Assembly (NCBI RefSeq): GCF_000732925.1
Contig: NZ_CP008953.1
Span: 3,410,001 to 3,474,000 of the forward strand
Reading direction: 5' to 3'
Length of the DNA stretch: 64,000 nt
Source of the DNA: Amycolatopsis japonica
GTDB taxonomy: Bacteria > Actinomycetota > Actinomycetes > Mycobacteriales > Pseudonocardiaceae
A program made the translations under genes and the position numbers. Every line of letters starts with the position of its first letter. The stretch's first letter is position 1. The notes below the pieces were generated by a model. It saw only the letters and a program-made list of their open reading frames with translations. It had not been told where the DNA came from and did no database searches. Shown here piece by piece: positions 17,521-25,943 of this stretch.

Positions 17521-18723
17521 TCAGGACCGCACCGACGACAGCGGCGGCTCCGCCGTCTTGCACCGAGGCCGGGACCACCGGCGCATGATCGGGCGTTCGA
17601 CGAGCACGAACAGCAGCCAGGACACGAACAGGCAGAGCAGGAAGCCGCCGACGAGGACCGCGATTCCGCCCAGTGTGCCGAACTGCTTGGCCTCGTACAT
17701 GCCGCCGACGCCCCATTGACCGCTGAACGCGGCGTGCAGGGAGAAGAACACGGTGACGTGGACGAGGAAGAACGGATAGGACAGATCCCCGAGCCAGACC
17801 ATCGTCTTGCGGTTGAAGAAGTTCTCCTTGCCCGCGAGGTCGGACGCGGCCATCGAGGTGATCAGCAGCGACACGGGGATGAGCGCCACCGCCTGGAAGC
17901 CCGCGATCATGTCGAAGGGCAGGGTCGCGAGGAAGACCACGACCAGCATGAGCAGGGGCACGATCGGCCGGATCGACGGCCAGCGTCCCGTCTGCAGGAT
18001 ACGGGCCATGATCATGCCCGCCCCGAACTCGAACATCCTCGCCGGCGGGAAGTAGAACGAGAACCACTGCTGCGGCCAGGAAACCCCGCCGTCGGAGAAG
18101 AAGCTCATCGGCTCGTCCGGCAGGAACACGCGAGCGATCACCGGCATGAGCAGGGCGCCCACGGCCATGATGCCCGCCCACAGCCACAGCCGGTTCCCGC
18201 GGATCTTCTTGACCAGGAAGAACAAGAGCGGGAATGCCGCGTAGAACAGCATTTCGACCGACAGCGACCAGGTGGGGCCGTTCGCCGAGTAGAGGAGGAA
18301 GTTCGGATCCGGCAGCCACGACTGCAGGAGCGGGAGGCTCACGAGGACTTCGGTCCCCATGATCTCCCGGCCCGCCAGGACCATCATGACGAGGATGATC
18401 GCGCAGACCACGAGGTGGTTCGGGAAGATGCGGAAGAACCGCCGCCGCCAGAACAACCGCGCGGTGTCGGTGGGTTCGGACGACCACGTCAGGATGAACC
18501 CGCTCAGGATGAAGAACAACGAGAGCGCGATGACGCCCATGTTGCGGGTGATGTACAGGTACGACTCGTTGATGGCGTTGTCGGTGAAGAGCGGGTGGAC
18601 CATGCCGTGGCTGATGAACACCAGTACCGCGGGGATGATCCGCAGAGCGGTCAGTGAAGGAAGCCTTGTCCTCGCTTTTCCAGCCGGTAGTCTCGTTGTC
18701 CTGATTTCATCTTTGGTCGCCAT
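17521..18723 (-). CDS. Membrane O-acyltransferase (acyltransferase 3 family)
   Basis: A 400-residue integral membrane protein with about ten hydrophobic segments. It begins RLPSLTALRIIPAVLVFISHG, the family's conserved first helix carrying the catalytic histidine (SHG). SLFFILSGFILTW and GPTWSLSVEMLFY are further family signatures. Members transfer acyl groups to sugar hydroxyls on antibiotics and glycans, for example the macrolide mycarosyl acyltransferases. The glycosyltransferase at 22659 makes acylation of a cluster sugar a natural guess. It is transcribed on the minus strand, alone, with the exporter at 18928 upstream beyond a terminator. The family is clear; the acceptor is inferred. 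Confidence 0.85.
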   Translation of the reverse strand: MATKDEIRTTRLPAGKARTRLPSLTALRIIPAVLVFISHGMVHPLFTDNAINESYLYITRNMGVIALSLFFILSGFILTWSSEPTDTARLFWRRRFFRIFPNHLVVCAIILVMMVLAGREIMGTEVLVSLPLLQSWLPDPNFLLYSANGPTWSLSVEMLFYAAFPLLFFLVKKIRGNRLWLWAGIMAVGALLMPVIARVFLPDEPMSFFSDGGVSWPQQWFSFYFPPARMFEFGAGMIMARILQTGRWPSIRPIVPLLMLVVVFLATLPFDMIAGFQAVALIPVSLLITSMAASDLAGKENFFNRKTMVWLGDLSYPFFLVHVTVFFSLHAAFSGQWGVGGMYEAKQFGTLGGIAVLVGGFLLCLFVSWLLFVLVERPIMRRWSRPRCKTAEPPLSSVRS

Positions 18724-18853
18724 AGTGACCGTCCTTTCGCCGGAATTCGGGGAACACGACTTCCTCCCGTCCTCAGGCCCTTACGATCGCAGGGTGCGAA
18801 GTCCGTTCGCGTCTTCCGGAAAGCGCAGTTCCCGATGCACGGGAACAAGAAAA

Positions 18854-18901
18854 CCGGCCGCCCGCGGACAAGAATGTGGTTCCTTGTCCGCGGGCGGCCG
18901 G
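18854..18901 (-). terminator. Strong hairpin terminator after the second exporter
   Basis: Perfect 19-base-pair stem (arms 18854-18872 and 18883-18901) with a ten-base loop, 26 bases beyond the stop of the minus-strand exporter. It separates the exporter from the acyltransferase, so these two genes are probably separate transcripts. Confidence 0.85.
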
Positions 18902-18927
18902 TCGAAGATGCCGCCTGTGTGGGTCGG

Positions 18928-20538
18928 TCAGACCTTCTCGGCGACTTCGGGCGACTCGGGAGCGCTGTCGATGCTCTTCTCCGCACCGTCAGCGCCTTCC
19001 TCGCCCTCGGCGGCTTGCGCGCTTCCGGTGGGCTCGACGTGCCTCAGCCTGGTGGCCGCGAGCACGGCGATCCCGACCATGAGGGCCGCCATGATGGCCG
19101 CGACGACGCTCACTCCGCTGCTGAACGCCTCCTTGGCGGAGGCGACCACGTTGGCGCCCGCTTCGCCGGGGATCTGCCCGGCCGTGGCGAACGCTCCCGC
19201 GATGCTCTCCGAAGCCGGGCCCGCGACGTCGGCCGGTGTACCGGCCGGGGTCTCGAACGCGCCGCGGTAGACGGCCGTGCCCATGAGCCCCGCGACCGCG
19301 ACACCCAGCGCCACGCCGAACTCGCCACCGGTCGACTGCAGCGATCCGGCCGAGCCCGCCTTCTCCGGCGGCGTGGACGACATGATCAGGTACGGGGTGA
19401 TCATGCCCGCCGGGCTGCCACCCAGGTAGATGATCGTGATGCCGATCAGCACCGTCGAGACGCCGGCGGTGGGGCTGACCTGGGTGAGCACCACCATGCC
19501 GACCGCGGCGAGCAGGCAACCGACGGCGAGCACGTAGCCGGGCTTGACCTTCTGGGCGATGACGTTGCCGATGTTGCCGACGACGACCATGCCGAAGGAC
19601 GGGATGAGCAGCCAGACCCCGATCTGCACCGGCGAGAGCCCTTCGACCAGCTGCAGGTGCAGCGAAGCCATGAGGTCGATACCGCCCATGACGAACGCCA
19701 GCACCGTCGCGATGATCAAGGCCGCGGACACCGTGCGGTTGGAGAACAGGCTCAGGTCCAGCAACGGGTTCGCCAGCGCACGCTGACGCCGGATGAACAC
19801 CACGAGGCTGACGGCGCCGACCACCACCGCGATGATCGGGAACGCCGCCACACCGCCCCTCGCCATCTCCTTGAGACCGAAGATGAGCGGCAGGATCGCC
19901 AGAAGGGACAGGGCCACGCTGAACAGGTCCAGCTTGCCCGCCTCGGGGTTGCGGGACTCCGGAACCAGGATCGGTCCGGCGATCAGCAGCAGCAGCATCA
20001 CCGGAACGGCCATCAGGAAGATGGAGCCCCACCAGAACGCGCCCAGCAGGAGCCCGCCGATCACCGGGCCGAGAATGACACCGAGCATGATGGCGGTACC
20101 CCAGGCGGCCATGGCGGTCGCCATCTGCTTGGGGTCCTTGAACATGCTCTGCAGCAACGCGAGCACGGTGGGCGCGACGGTCGCGCCCGCGATGCCGAGC
20201 AGCGCGCGCGAGACGATCAGCATTCCGGTCGACGTCGAGTACGCGGCCAGGATCGAGGCGATGATGAACACCACCGCGCCGATCATCAGGACCTTCCGCC
20301 TGCCGATCTTGTCACCCAGGGTTCCCATGGTGACGAGGAAGCCGGCGATGAGGAAGCCGTAGATGTCGACGATCCAGAGCTGCTCGGTGGCACCCGAGCC
20401 GAGATCGGCGCTGATGTGCGGCAGGGACAGGAAGACCGCGGAGATGTCCACGGTCGTCAGCATGGTGGGCAGACATAGGACCAACAGCCCTAGCCACTCA
20501 CGCCACCCGGCCTTGGCAGAAACGTCGGCTGTGGTCAT
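18928..20538 (-). CDS. MFS drug exporter, DHA2 type, paralogue of the 3348 gene
   Basis: A 536-residue 14-helix transporter. GDKIGRRKVL marks the MFS loop and GVILGPVIGGLLLG the antiporter motif. It matches the exporter at 3348 over nearly its whole length, including WREWLGLLVLCLPTMLTTVDIS at the start, so the two arose by duplication or were recruited from one family. The acidic C-terminal tail (about 30 residues, EGEEGADGAEKS...) is specific to this copy. AAAGGAGAGG lies ahead of the ATG. A second exporter in one cluster may carry a different congener or reflect added self-protection. Family assignment is firm. Confidence 0.86.
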   Translation of the reverse strand: MTTADVSAKAGWREWLGLLVLCLPTMLTTVDISAVFLSLPHISADLGSGATEQLWIVDIYGFLIAGFLVTMGTLGDKIGRRKVLMIGAVVFIIASILAAYSTSTGMLIVSRALLGIAGATVAPTVLALLQSMFKDPKQMATAMAAWGTAIMLGVILGPVIGGLLLGAFWWGSIFLMAVPVMLLLLIAGPILVPESRNPEAGKLDLFSVALSLLAILPLIFGLKEMARGGVAAFPIIAVVVGAVSLVVFIRRQRALANPLLDLSLFSNRTVSAALIIATVLAFVMGGIDLMASLHLQLVEGLSPVQIGVWLLIPSFGMVVVGNIGNVIAQKVKPGYVLAVGCLLAAVGMVVLTQVSPTAGVSTVLIGITIIYLGGSPAGMITPYLIMSSTPPEKAGSAGSLQSTGGEFGVALGVAVAGLMGTAVYRGAFETPAGTPADVAGPASESIAGAFATAGQIPGEAGANVVASAKEAFSSGVSVVAAIMAALMVGIAVLAATRLRHVEPTGSAQAAEGEEGADGAEKSIDSAPESPEVAEKV

Positions 20539-20829
20539 GTACCTGAGTCCTCTCCTTTGGGTATTTCATAGCGCTGTGACCGATCGATATACCTAGGGTC
20601 GCGGTGGTCGAGCACCCGGCGCATCTCATGTTGTGCTTCGTTGGGGTGCGCGGGTTGCCGAACACGGCGATGCGTGTGTACGGACCCCCACAGTCCCGTA
20701 GCGGGCGGATGCGCCCATCTCCGAAAGTGCGGACCTTGGCGATGCGAGGCAATCGCGGAGGCGTTCCGTGGTGCGTCGCCATGTGACTCTCGAACGCAGT
20801 GGCTGTCGAAGGAAGGGCGAGGAGAGCGC

Positions 20830-21333
20830 ATGACTACGGTTATCGCGGAGATTTCCATGTCTCAGGACGGTTTTCTCGTCGATCGCGCGACCGGGCCGGA
20901 TCAGGTTCTCGAATGGTGCGGAGGCGGCGGCGCCATCGTGGTGGGCAGGCGGACGTTCGACGCCGCCGACTGGACCGCGGTGCGTTCGGCGCGCATCCCT
21001 GTTTTCGTGGTGACGCATTCGGTGCCGACGGGGGACCGGTACGACGACGGCTCGGTCACCTTCGTCACCGACGGCGGGGTCAAAAGCGCGGTGGCGCGGG
21101 CGAAGATGCTCGCGGGCTCGATGGTGGTCGGCCTGGCCGGGGCGAACCTCACCTGGCAGGCGGTCAACGCGGGGCTGGTCGACGACCTCCGGGTCATCGT
21201 GGTCCCCGTGGTGCTGGGGAAGGGAATCCGCGTCGACGAGACGGCCTACGGTCCGGTGCGGGTCGAGGGACCGCGTGGCGTCGAGGGAACCGGCGTGACC
21301 CACGTTTCGTACCGCAGTGCGAGCGCCGCGTGA
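20830..21333 (+). CDS. Dihydrofolate reductase family protein (short)
   Basis: A 167-residue DHFR-fold protein: MTTVIAEISMSQDGFLVD is the family start, AIVVGRRTFDAADW the cofactor strand, and VGLAGANLTWQAVNAGLVDDL the later conserved helix. The GG pair usually seen near GGANLAQ-type segments appears as GLAGANLT. GAGGAGAGC precedes the ATG. It leads a plus-strand group with an epoxide hydrolase, a glycosyltransferase and a flavin monooxygenase. Substrate unknown. The truncated relative at 1-224 shows that two such genes flank this part of the cluster. Confidence 0.8.
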   Translation: MTTVIAEISMSQDGFLVDRATGPDQVLEWCGGGGAIVVGRRTFDAADWTAVRSARIPVFVVTHSVPTGDRYDDGSVTFVTDGGVKSAVARAKMLAGSMVVGLAGANLTWQAVNAGLVDDLRVIVVPVVLGKGIRVDETAYGPVRVEGPRGVEGTGVTHVSYRSASAA

Positions 21334-21447
21334 CAGCGGGCGGATGGGCCGGCTCCGCAGAATGCGAGACGTCGGCCGTGGTGAAGAACGGTGAGAATAC
21401 GGTATCCGGCCCTCATCGAAAGAAGGCGCGGTGTCGGAAGGTGACTG

Positions 21448-22623
21448 ATGCGACCATTTCAGCTTGATGTTCCCGAAAGCCAGCTAGAGGATCTGCGGCA
21501 GCGGATCGCCGCGACCCGGTGGTCGCCGGACGTGCCGGGTATCGGTTGGGAGCGCGGTGTTCCGCGTGAATACCTGGAAAAGCTGGCGGACTACTGGCGT
21601 ACCGGCTACGACTGGCGCGCGGTGGAGGCGAGGCTCAACGCCATTCCCCAGTACGTCACCGAAATCGACGGGGCGAACGTGCATTTCGTGCACGTGCGCT
21701 CGCCGGAGCCGAACGCCACACCGCTCATCGTCACCCATGGCTGGCCGGGTTCGTTCGTCGAGTTCCTCGACGTGATCGGACCGCTCACCGACCCCGTCGC
21801 GCACGGCGGCGGCCCGGATGAGGCGTTCCATCTCGTCATCCCGGCGATTCCGGGATTCGGGTTCTCCGGCCCGCTCCCCGAAGCAGGCTGGACCGTGGCC
21901 AGGATCGCCAAGGCATGGGCCGAATTGATGCGCCGGCTCGGCTACGAGCGCTACGGCGCACAGGGCGGAGACTTCGGATCGGTCATCTCGCTGGAACTGG
22001 GACGCGTCGATCCGGAGCACGTCATCGGTGTGCATTCCAACATGCTGGCGGTGTTCCCGTCCGGCGACCCGGCGGAACTGGCGGACCTCAGCGAACAGGA
22101 CCAGGCCCGGCTGGGGCGGCTGGCGCGGTTCGACACCGAGGACTCCGGCTATTTGAAGCTGCTGTCGACCAGGCCGCAGACTCCCGCGTACGCACTCAAC
22201 GATTCCCCGGTGGGCCAGCTCGCCTGGATCGTCGAGCGGTTCAAGGAATGGACCACGCCGGACGGTGTTCCCGAAGACGTGCTGGATCGTGACGCGCTGC
22301 TGACCAACGTGATGATCTATTGGCTCACCGGTACGGCCGGTTCGTCCGGGCACCTGTACTACGAGGTCCTCGATCAGCAGAAGCAGCAGATGTCCGCCCA
22401 GTCGGCGGGCATGCTCGAAGGGCACCGCGAGCTGCCCCTCACCGTGCCGGTCGGTGTCGCCGTGTTCCCGAACGACTGCTTCCTGCCCATCAGGCGGCTG
22501 GCCGACCGGGACATCGAGACGATCGTGCACTGGCACGAGTTCGACCGCGGGGGTCACTTCCCGGCCATGGAGGTCCCGGACCTCTACGTCGACGAGGTGC
22601 GCACCTTCTTCCATTCGTTGTGA
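21448..22623 (+). CDS. Epoxide hydrolase, microsomal-type with EHN domain (SgcF-like)
   Basis: A 391-residue alpha/beta hydrolase. The N-terminal PFQLDVPESQLEDLRQRI...TRW segment is the EHN domain. THGWPGSFVEF carries the oxyanion-hole HGWPG motif. The nucleophile is D175 in QGGDFGS, and the base histidine lies in RGGHFPAME. This class opens epoxides to diols and includes SgcF/NcsF2/KedF of nine-membered enediynes, which act on the epoxide left on the core. That resemblance, together with the beta-tyrosine cassette, supports an enediyne-type product. GGAAGG precedes the ATG. Family certain; the specific substrate is inferred. Confidence 0.87.
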   Translation: MRPFQLDVPESQLEDLRQRIAATRWSPDVPGIGWERGVPREYLEKLADYWRTGYDWRAVEARLNAIPQYVTEIDGANVHFVHVRSPEPNATPLIVTHGWPGSFVEFLDVIGPLTDPVAHGGGPDEAFHLVIPAIPGFGFSGPLPEAGWTVARIAKAWAELMRRLGYERYGAQGGDFGSVISLELGRVDPEHVIGVHSNMLAVFPSGDPAELADLSEQDQARLGRLARFDTEDSGYLKLLSTRPQTPAYALNDSPVGQLAWIVERFKEWTTPDGVPEDVLDRDALLTNVMIYWLTGTAGSSGHLYYEVLDQQKQQMSAQSAGMLEGHRELPLTVPVGVAVFPNDCFLPIRRLADRDIETIVHWHEFDRGGHFPAMEVPDLYVDEVRTFFHSL

Positions 22624-22658
22624 TCGCCGAATCAGTTAACCCGAGGGAGAGAACCTCT

Positions 22659-24071
22659 ATGCGAGTCCTGATCCCCGTTGATCCATCGCGCGCGCATCTG
22701 TTCCCGATAGTTCCGATCGCGTCGGCGCTGCGGAACGCGGGACACGAAGTACGGCTGGCGTCGTGGGAGGGTTTCTGCGACACCATCAGTGCCACGGGGC
22801 TGACCCCGGTCGCGCTCGCGGAGGGCACCACGCTTTCGCCTCACCTGGCCCCTGGTGCGCCGGAACCCCGGCACCCGGACGAATCGGAGCGTTACGCCGA
22901 CATCCTCGGCATCACCGACTTCGAACTCCGCGACCAGTGGCACGTCTTCTACCAGCAGCTGCTCGTACCGGTCGGCAATTCCCTGCGGGCCGACCGCCCG
23001 GAGACCGACGATCTCATCGAGTTCGCCCGTTCCTGGCGGCCGGATCTGGTGATCTGGGACTTCACCCAGCCCGCGGGTGCGGTGGCCGCGCGGGTGTGCG
23101 GAGCCGCCAGCGCCAGGATGCCACCGGGCCGGGACAACTTCGGCTGGGGGCTCGAGCAGCTCGCGGCGCACCGTGAGGAGCTCATCGCCGCCGGACTGGA
23201 CGACAATCCACTCGCGACACTCGTCCGCCCGGTGGCGGAGCGGTACGGCGTCGAGGTCGACGACGAGCTTCTGGTCGGGCAATGGACGATCGACATCTAC
23301 CCCGAAGGCATGGGCCTGCCCACGTCGTTGAAGAAGGTTCCGATGCGTTGGGTTCCGTTCAACGGCTCCGACGCCTTCCCGAAGTGGCTGCACGAGCCGG
23401 CGGAGCGGCCCCGGATCGCGTACTGCCTCGGCGAGTCGACCAGGCGATTCATCAAGGGGGACTGGGACCGCACCCCCATCCTGCTGGAGGCTCTGTCCGG
23501 TTTGGACGTCGAGGTGGTCGCCACCCTGAACGACGTCCAGCTCGACGGGGCGCCCGTCCCCGCCAACGTCCGGGCCGTCGACTGGCTGCCGCTGTCGAAC
23601 GTGATGTCGTCCTGCTCGGCGTTGATCCACCATGGCGGCGGAGGAACCTACGCGGCCGCGGCGGCCGTCGGCATCCCGCAGCTCGTCTGCGACACGGAGG
23701 AGTCCATTCTCCTGCGCATCGCGGAGGAGGAGGACGCGCCGGAGACCGGCACCTTCCGCACCGAGAAGGAACACGGTGTCCAGGACGTGTCGGACGCGCG
23801 CAAGCCGACTCCGTGGATCATGCCGGCGAAGAAGATGGAAGCGACGCCGTGCTCCAACTACGTCATCGACCGCGGCGCCGGTATCCGGTTGAACCACCGG
23901 GCGTTCACGGTGGAGGACCTGCGGAAGCAGATCTCCGCCGTGCTGACCGAGAAGTCCTATCAGGACGGTGCGCGGGTCGTGCACGAGGAGTGGAAGGCCA
24001 TGCCGCTTCCGGCCGAGGTCGTCCCCGTACTCGAAAAACTCACCGCGGAGAACCGGAAAGCCACTCGGTAG
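22659..24071 (+). CDS. Glycosyltransferase, GT1 (EryCIII-type) with an insertion
   Basis: A 470-residue GT-B fold glycosyltransferase. The acceptor-binding N-domain starts MRVLIPVDPSRAHLFPIVPIA. The donor site includes LIHHGGGGTYAAAAAVGIPQLV. After that motif the usual short WDQ/N-A-R-R segment is replaced by a longer polar stretch of about 55 residues (from EEDAPETGTF to CSNYVIDRG), which then rejoins the family pattern at AGIRLNHRAFT. This makes the protein longer than typical ~400-residue members. It would attach a deoxysugar to the cluster product. No deoxysugar synthesis genes are in the window, so the donor must be made by genes elsewhere. Confidence 0.85.
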   Translation: MRVLIPVDPSRAHLFPIVPIASALRNAGHEVRLASWEGFCDTISATGLTPVALAEGTTLSPHLAPGAPEPRHPDESERYADILGITDFELRDQWHVFYQQLLVPVGNSLRADRPETDDLIEFARSWRPDLVIWDFTQPAGAVAARVCGAASARMPPGRDNFGWGLEQLAAHREELIAAGLDDNPLATLVRPVAERYGVEVDDELLVGQWTIDIYPEGMGLPTSLKKVPMRWVPFNGSDAFPKWLHEPAERPRIAYCLGESTRRFIKGDWDRTPILLEALSGLDVEVVATLNDVQLDGAPVPANVRAVDWLPLSNVMSSCSALIHHGGGGTYAAAAAVGIPQLVCDTEESILLRIAEEEDAPETGTFRTEKEHGVQDVSDARKPTPWIMPAKKMEATPCSNYVIDRGAGIRLNHRAFTVEDLRKQISAVLTEKSYQDGARVVHEEWKAMPLPAEVVPVLEKLTAENRKATR

Positions 24072-24098
24072 CGGTTGCCCCGAACGGGAAGGAGAGAT

Positions 24099-25430
24099 AT
24101 GTCTGGCAAGAGATCTCAGACCGGCGATCGCGTCGTGATTCTGGGTGGCAGTGTGACCGGGATGTTCGCCGCCGGTGCGCTCGCCGAAAGCTATCGAGAA
24201 GTGATCGTCGTCGATCGTGATCAGATCGTCGGCGTCCGTGAGGCACGGCGTGGCGCTCCTCAGGCTCGCCACATCAACGGCCTCCTGGTCCAGGGCGCGC
24301 GCAACATGGAGGAGTTGTTCCCGGACATCACCGCCGAGATGATCGCCGCGGGCTGTCCGATGACCGACCTGTCGGGCACGGTCCGCTGGTACTTCGGCGA
24401 CAAGCCGCTGCGCCAGATCCGGGCCGGCCTCACCAACGTGGGCTCGACCCGTCCGGTGCTGGAGTACCACCTTCGTGAACGGGTCAAGGCGCTCGGCAAC
24501 GTGACCTTCATGGAGGGCTACGACATCACCGGCCTGGCCACCACACCGGATCGCTCCCGCGTGACCGGTGCACGGGTGCAGTCGCGCGACGACGGTGGCG
24601 AGGAAGTGGTGGTCGAGGCCGACCTGGTGATCGATGCCACCGGCCGCGGCTCGCGTACTCCCGTCTGGCTCGAGGCCCTCGGCTATCCGCGGGTGGAGGA
24701 GGAAGGGACCAAGGTCGGCGTCGGCTACGCCACGCGGCAGTACCGGATGCGGTCGGATCCCTTCGGTTCCGACCACTCGATCATCTGCGTGGCGAACCCG
24801 GCGCTTCCCCGCGGCGCGATCTTCACGAAGACCGACGGTGGCAAGGTCGAGCTGACCACGTACGGGATTCTCGGCGATCACCCGCCCACCGATCCGGAAG
24901 GCTTCACCCTCTTCGTCAAGTCGTTGGTCGCACCGGAGATCTACGAGTCGATCGTCGAGGCCGAGCCGCTGACGGACCCGGTGCTCTTCCGGTTCCCGAC
25001 GACCCTCCGGCGTCGCTACGAACGCATGGCGCGACTGCCCGAAGGTCTGCTCGTGATGGGCGACGCCGTCTGCACGCCGAGCCCGGTGTTCGCTCAAGCG
25101 CAGTCCCTCGCGGCGATCGAGGCGCTGGCCCTCCGCGATCAGGTACGCAGCGGGGTGCCGCCGCAGCCCCGCGAGTTCATGGCCCAGGTCGGTCGCATCA
25201 TCGACCCGGCGTGGGAGATGACGGAGGCAATGAACCTCGTCCACCCGCGGATGGAAGGCCGCCGCACCCGGAAGGTCCGCTTCCTGCACTGGTACATGAA
25301 GCGGGTTCAGCAGGCCGCCCTCACCGACCCCAAGGTCACCGAGGCCCTGATGCGTTCGGCGGGTCTCGTCGATCAGGACGCGCTGCTGCGCCCCGGCGTG
25401 ATCTGGCGGGTGCTTCGCTCGCGCCCCTGA
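24099..25430 (+). CDS. FAD-dependent monooxygenase
   Basis: A 443-residue flavoprotein: GGSVTGMFAAG is the FAD-binding motif, DRDQIVGVREARRGAPQARHING the typical early segment, DLVIDATGRGSRTP the second conserved block, and GDAVCTPSPVFAQAQS the flavin-contact motif (here with SPVF where relatives have NPVYGQG). It is a close relative of the monooxygenase at 35773. AAGGAGAG precedes the ATG at 24099, chosen over one at 24075. It ends the plus-strand group from 20830 and is followed by a strong terminator. Hydroxylation or epoxidation of an aromatic or polyene intermediate is likely. Confidence 0.84.
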   Translation: MSGKRSQTGDRVVILGGSVTGMFAAGALAESYREVIVVDRDQIVGVREARRGAPQARHINGLLVQGARNMEELFPDITAEMIAAGCPMTDLSGTVRWYFGDKPLRQIRAGLTNVGSTRPVLEYHLRERVKALGNVTFMEGYDITGLATTPDRSRVTGARVQSRDDGGEEVVVEADLVIDATGRGSRTPVWLEALGYPRVEEEGTKVGVGYATRQYRMRSDPFGSDHSIICVANPALPRGAIFTKTDGGKVELTTYGILGDHPPTDPEGFTLFVKSLVAPEIYESIVEAEPLTDPVLFRFPTTLRRRYERMARLPEGLLVMGDAVCTPSPVFAQAQSLAAIEALALRDQVRSGVPPQPREFMAQVGRIIDPAWEMTEAMNLVHPRMEGRRTRKVRFLHWYMKRVQQAALTDPKVTEALMRSAGLVDQDALLRPGVIWRVLRSRP

Positions 25431-25445
25431 CCGGGTGCGCGAAAA

Positions 25446-25490
25446 GGGCCTGGGCCGGATTCGACGGGATGTCGAGTCCGGCCCAGGCCC
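25446..25490. terminator. Bidirectional hairpin terminator
   Basis: A 20-base-pair stem (25446-25465 with 25471-25490, one G/T-type mismatch) and a five-base loop lies between convergent genes: the monooxygenase ending at 25430 and the carrier protein ending at 25549. Confidence 0.8.
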
Positions 25491-25548
25491 TCAAGCTTTG
25501 CGGTTTTCGTCTGTGCTGCTTCAGTTCTTCTTCGGTGACAACGCGGTA

Positions 25549-25827
25549 CTAGGCCGCGCCGGGTTCCTCACGCAGCGCCACCGCCACGACCGACGAGGCG
25601 AAGCCGGTGAGATCGGGGTCCTCGAACAGCAGGCCGACATCCACCGTGACGCCGAGCTCGTCCTCGATCCTGGCGACGATCCGCACGGCCGAGATGGACT
25701 GGCCCTGCAGATCGAAGAATGTGAGTTCGTGGCGCCCGTCCGGCATCCCGAGAACATCTTTCCAAATCTTCTCGACATGGTTTTCGATCGCCGTCGATGT
25801 TCGCTCGCGCGGGTCGCGATCTGTCAT
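25549..25827 (-). CDS. Free-standing peptidyl carrier protein, SgcC2-like
   Basis: A 92-residue acyl/peptidyl carrier protein. The phosphopantetheine site is in FFDLQGQS with the serine at S44; the GG of the usual LGGDS motif is replaced by QGQ. The rest (SAVRIVARIEDELGVTVDVG, LFEDPDL) fits the four-helix fold. GGAGTGCGGAGA lies directly ahead of the ATG. It is divergent from the C-A-T NRPS. By analogy with SgcC2 it would hold the beta-tyrosyl group during chlorination and hydroxylation, before the condensation enzyme at 1956 acts. Because the NRPS also has its own carrier domain, two carriers compete for the same adenylation domain. Confidence 0.86.
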   Translation of the reverse strand: MTDRDPRERTSTAIENHVEKIWKDVLGMPDGRHELTFFDLQGQSISAVRIVARIEDELGVTVDVGLLFEDPDLTGFASSVVAVALREEPGAA

Positions 25828-25943
25828 TCTCCGCACTCCTTTCGGAAATGATTCGTCGTCCATTGTCCGTGGGTGCGGAAAGGGCGGCATCCTTCCGCTT
25901 GCGGCCTTGGACGTGCGGTGCCGGCGCCTTTCGGGGCACGGCA

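Noticed and set aside
17332..18657. Plus-strand open frame opposite the acyltransferase
   Set aside because: Composition is histidine/arginine/glutamate-rich with no motif; the minus-strand protein has clear membrane helices and family signatures.
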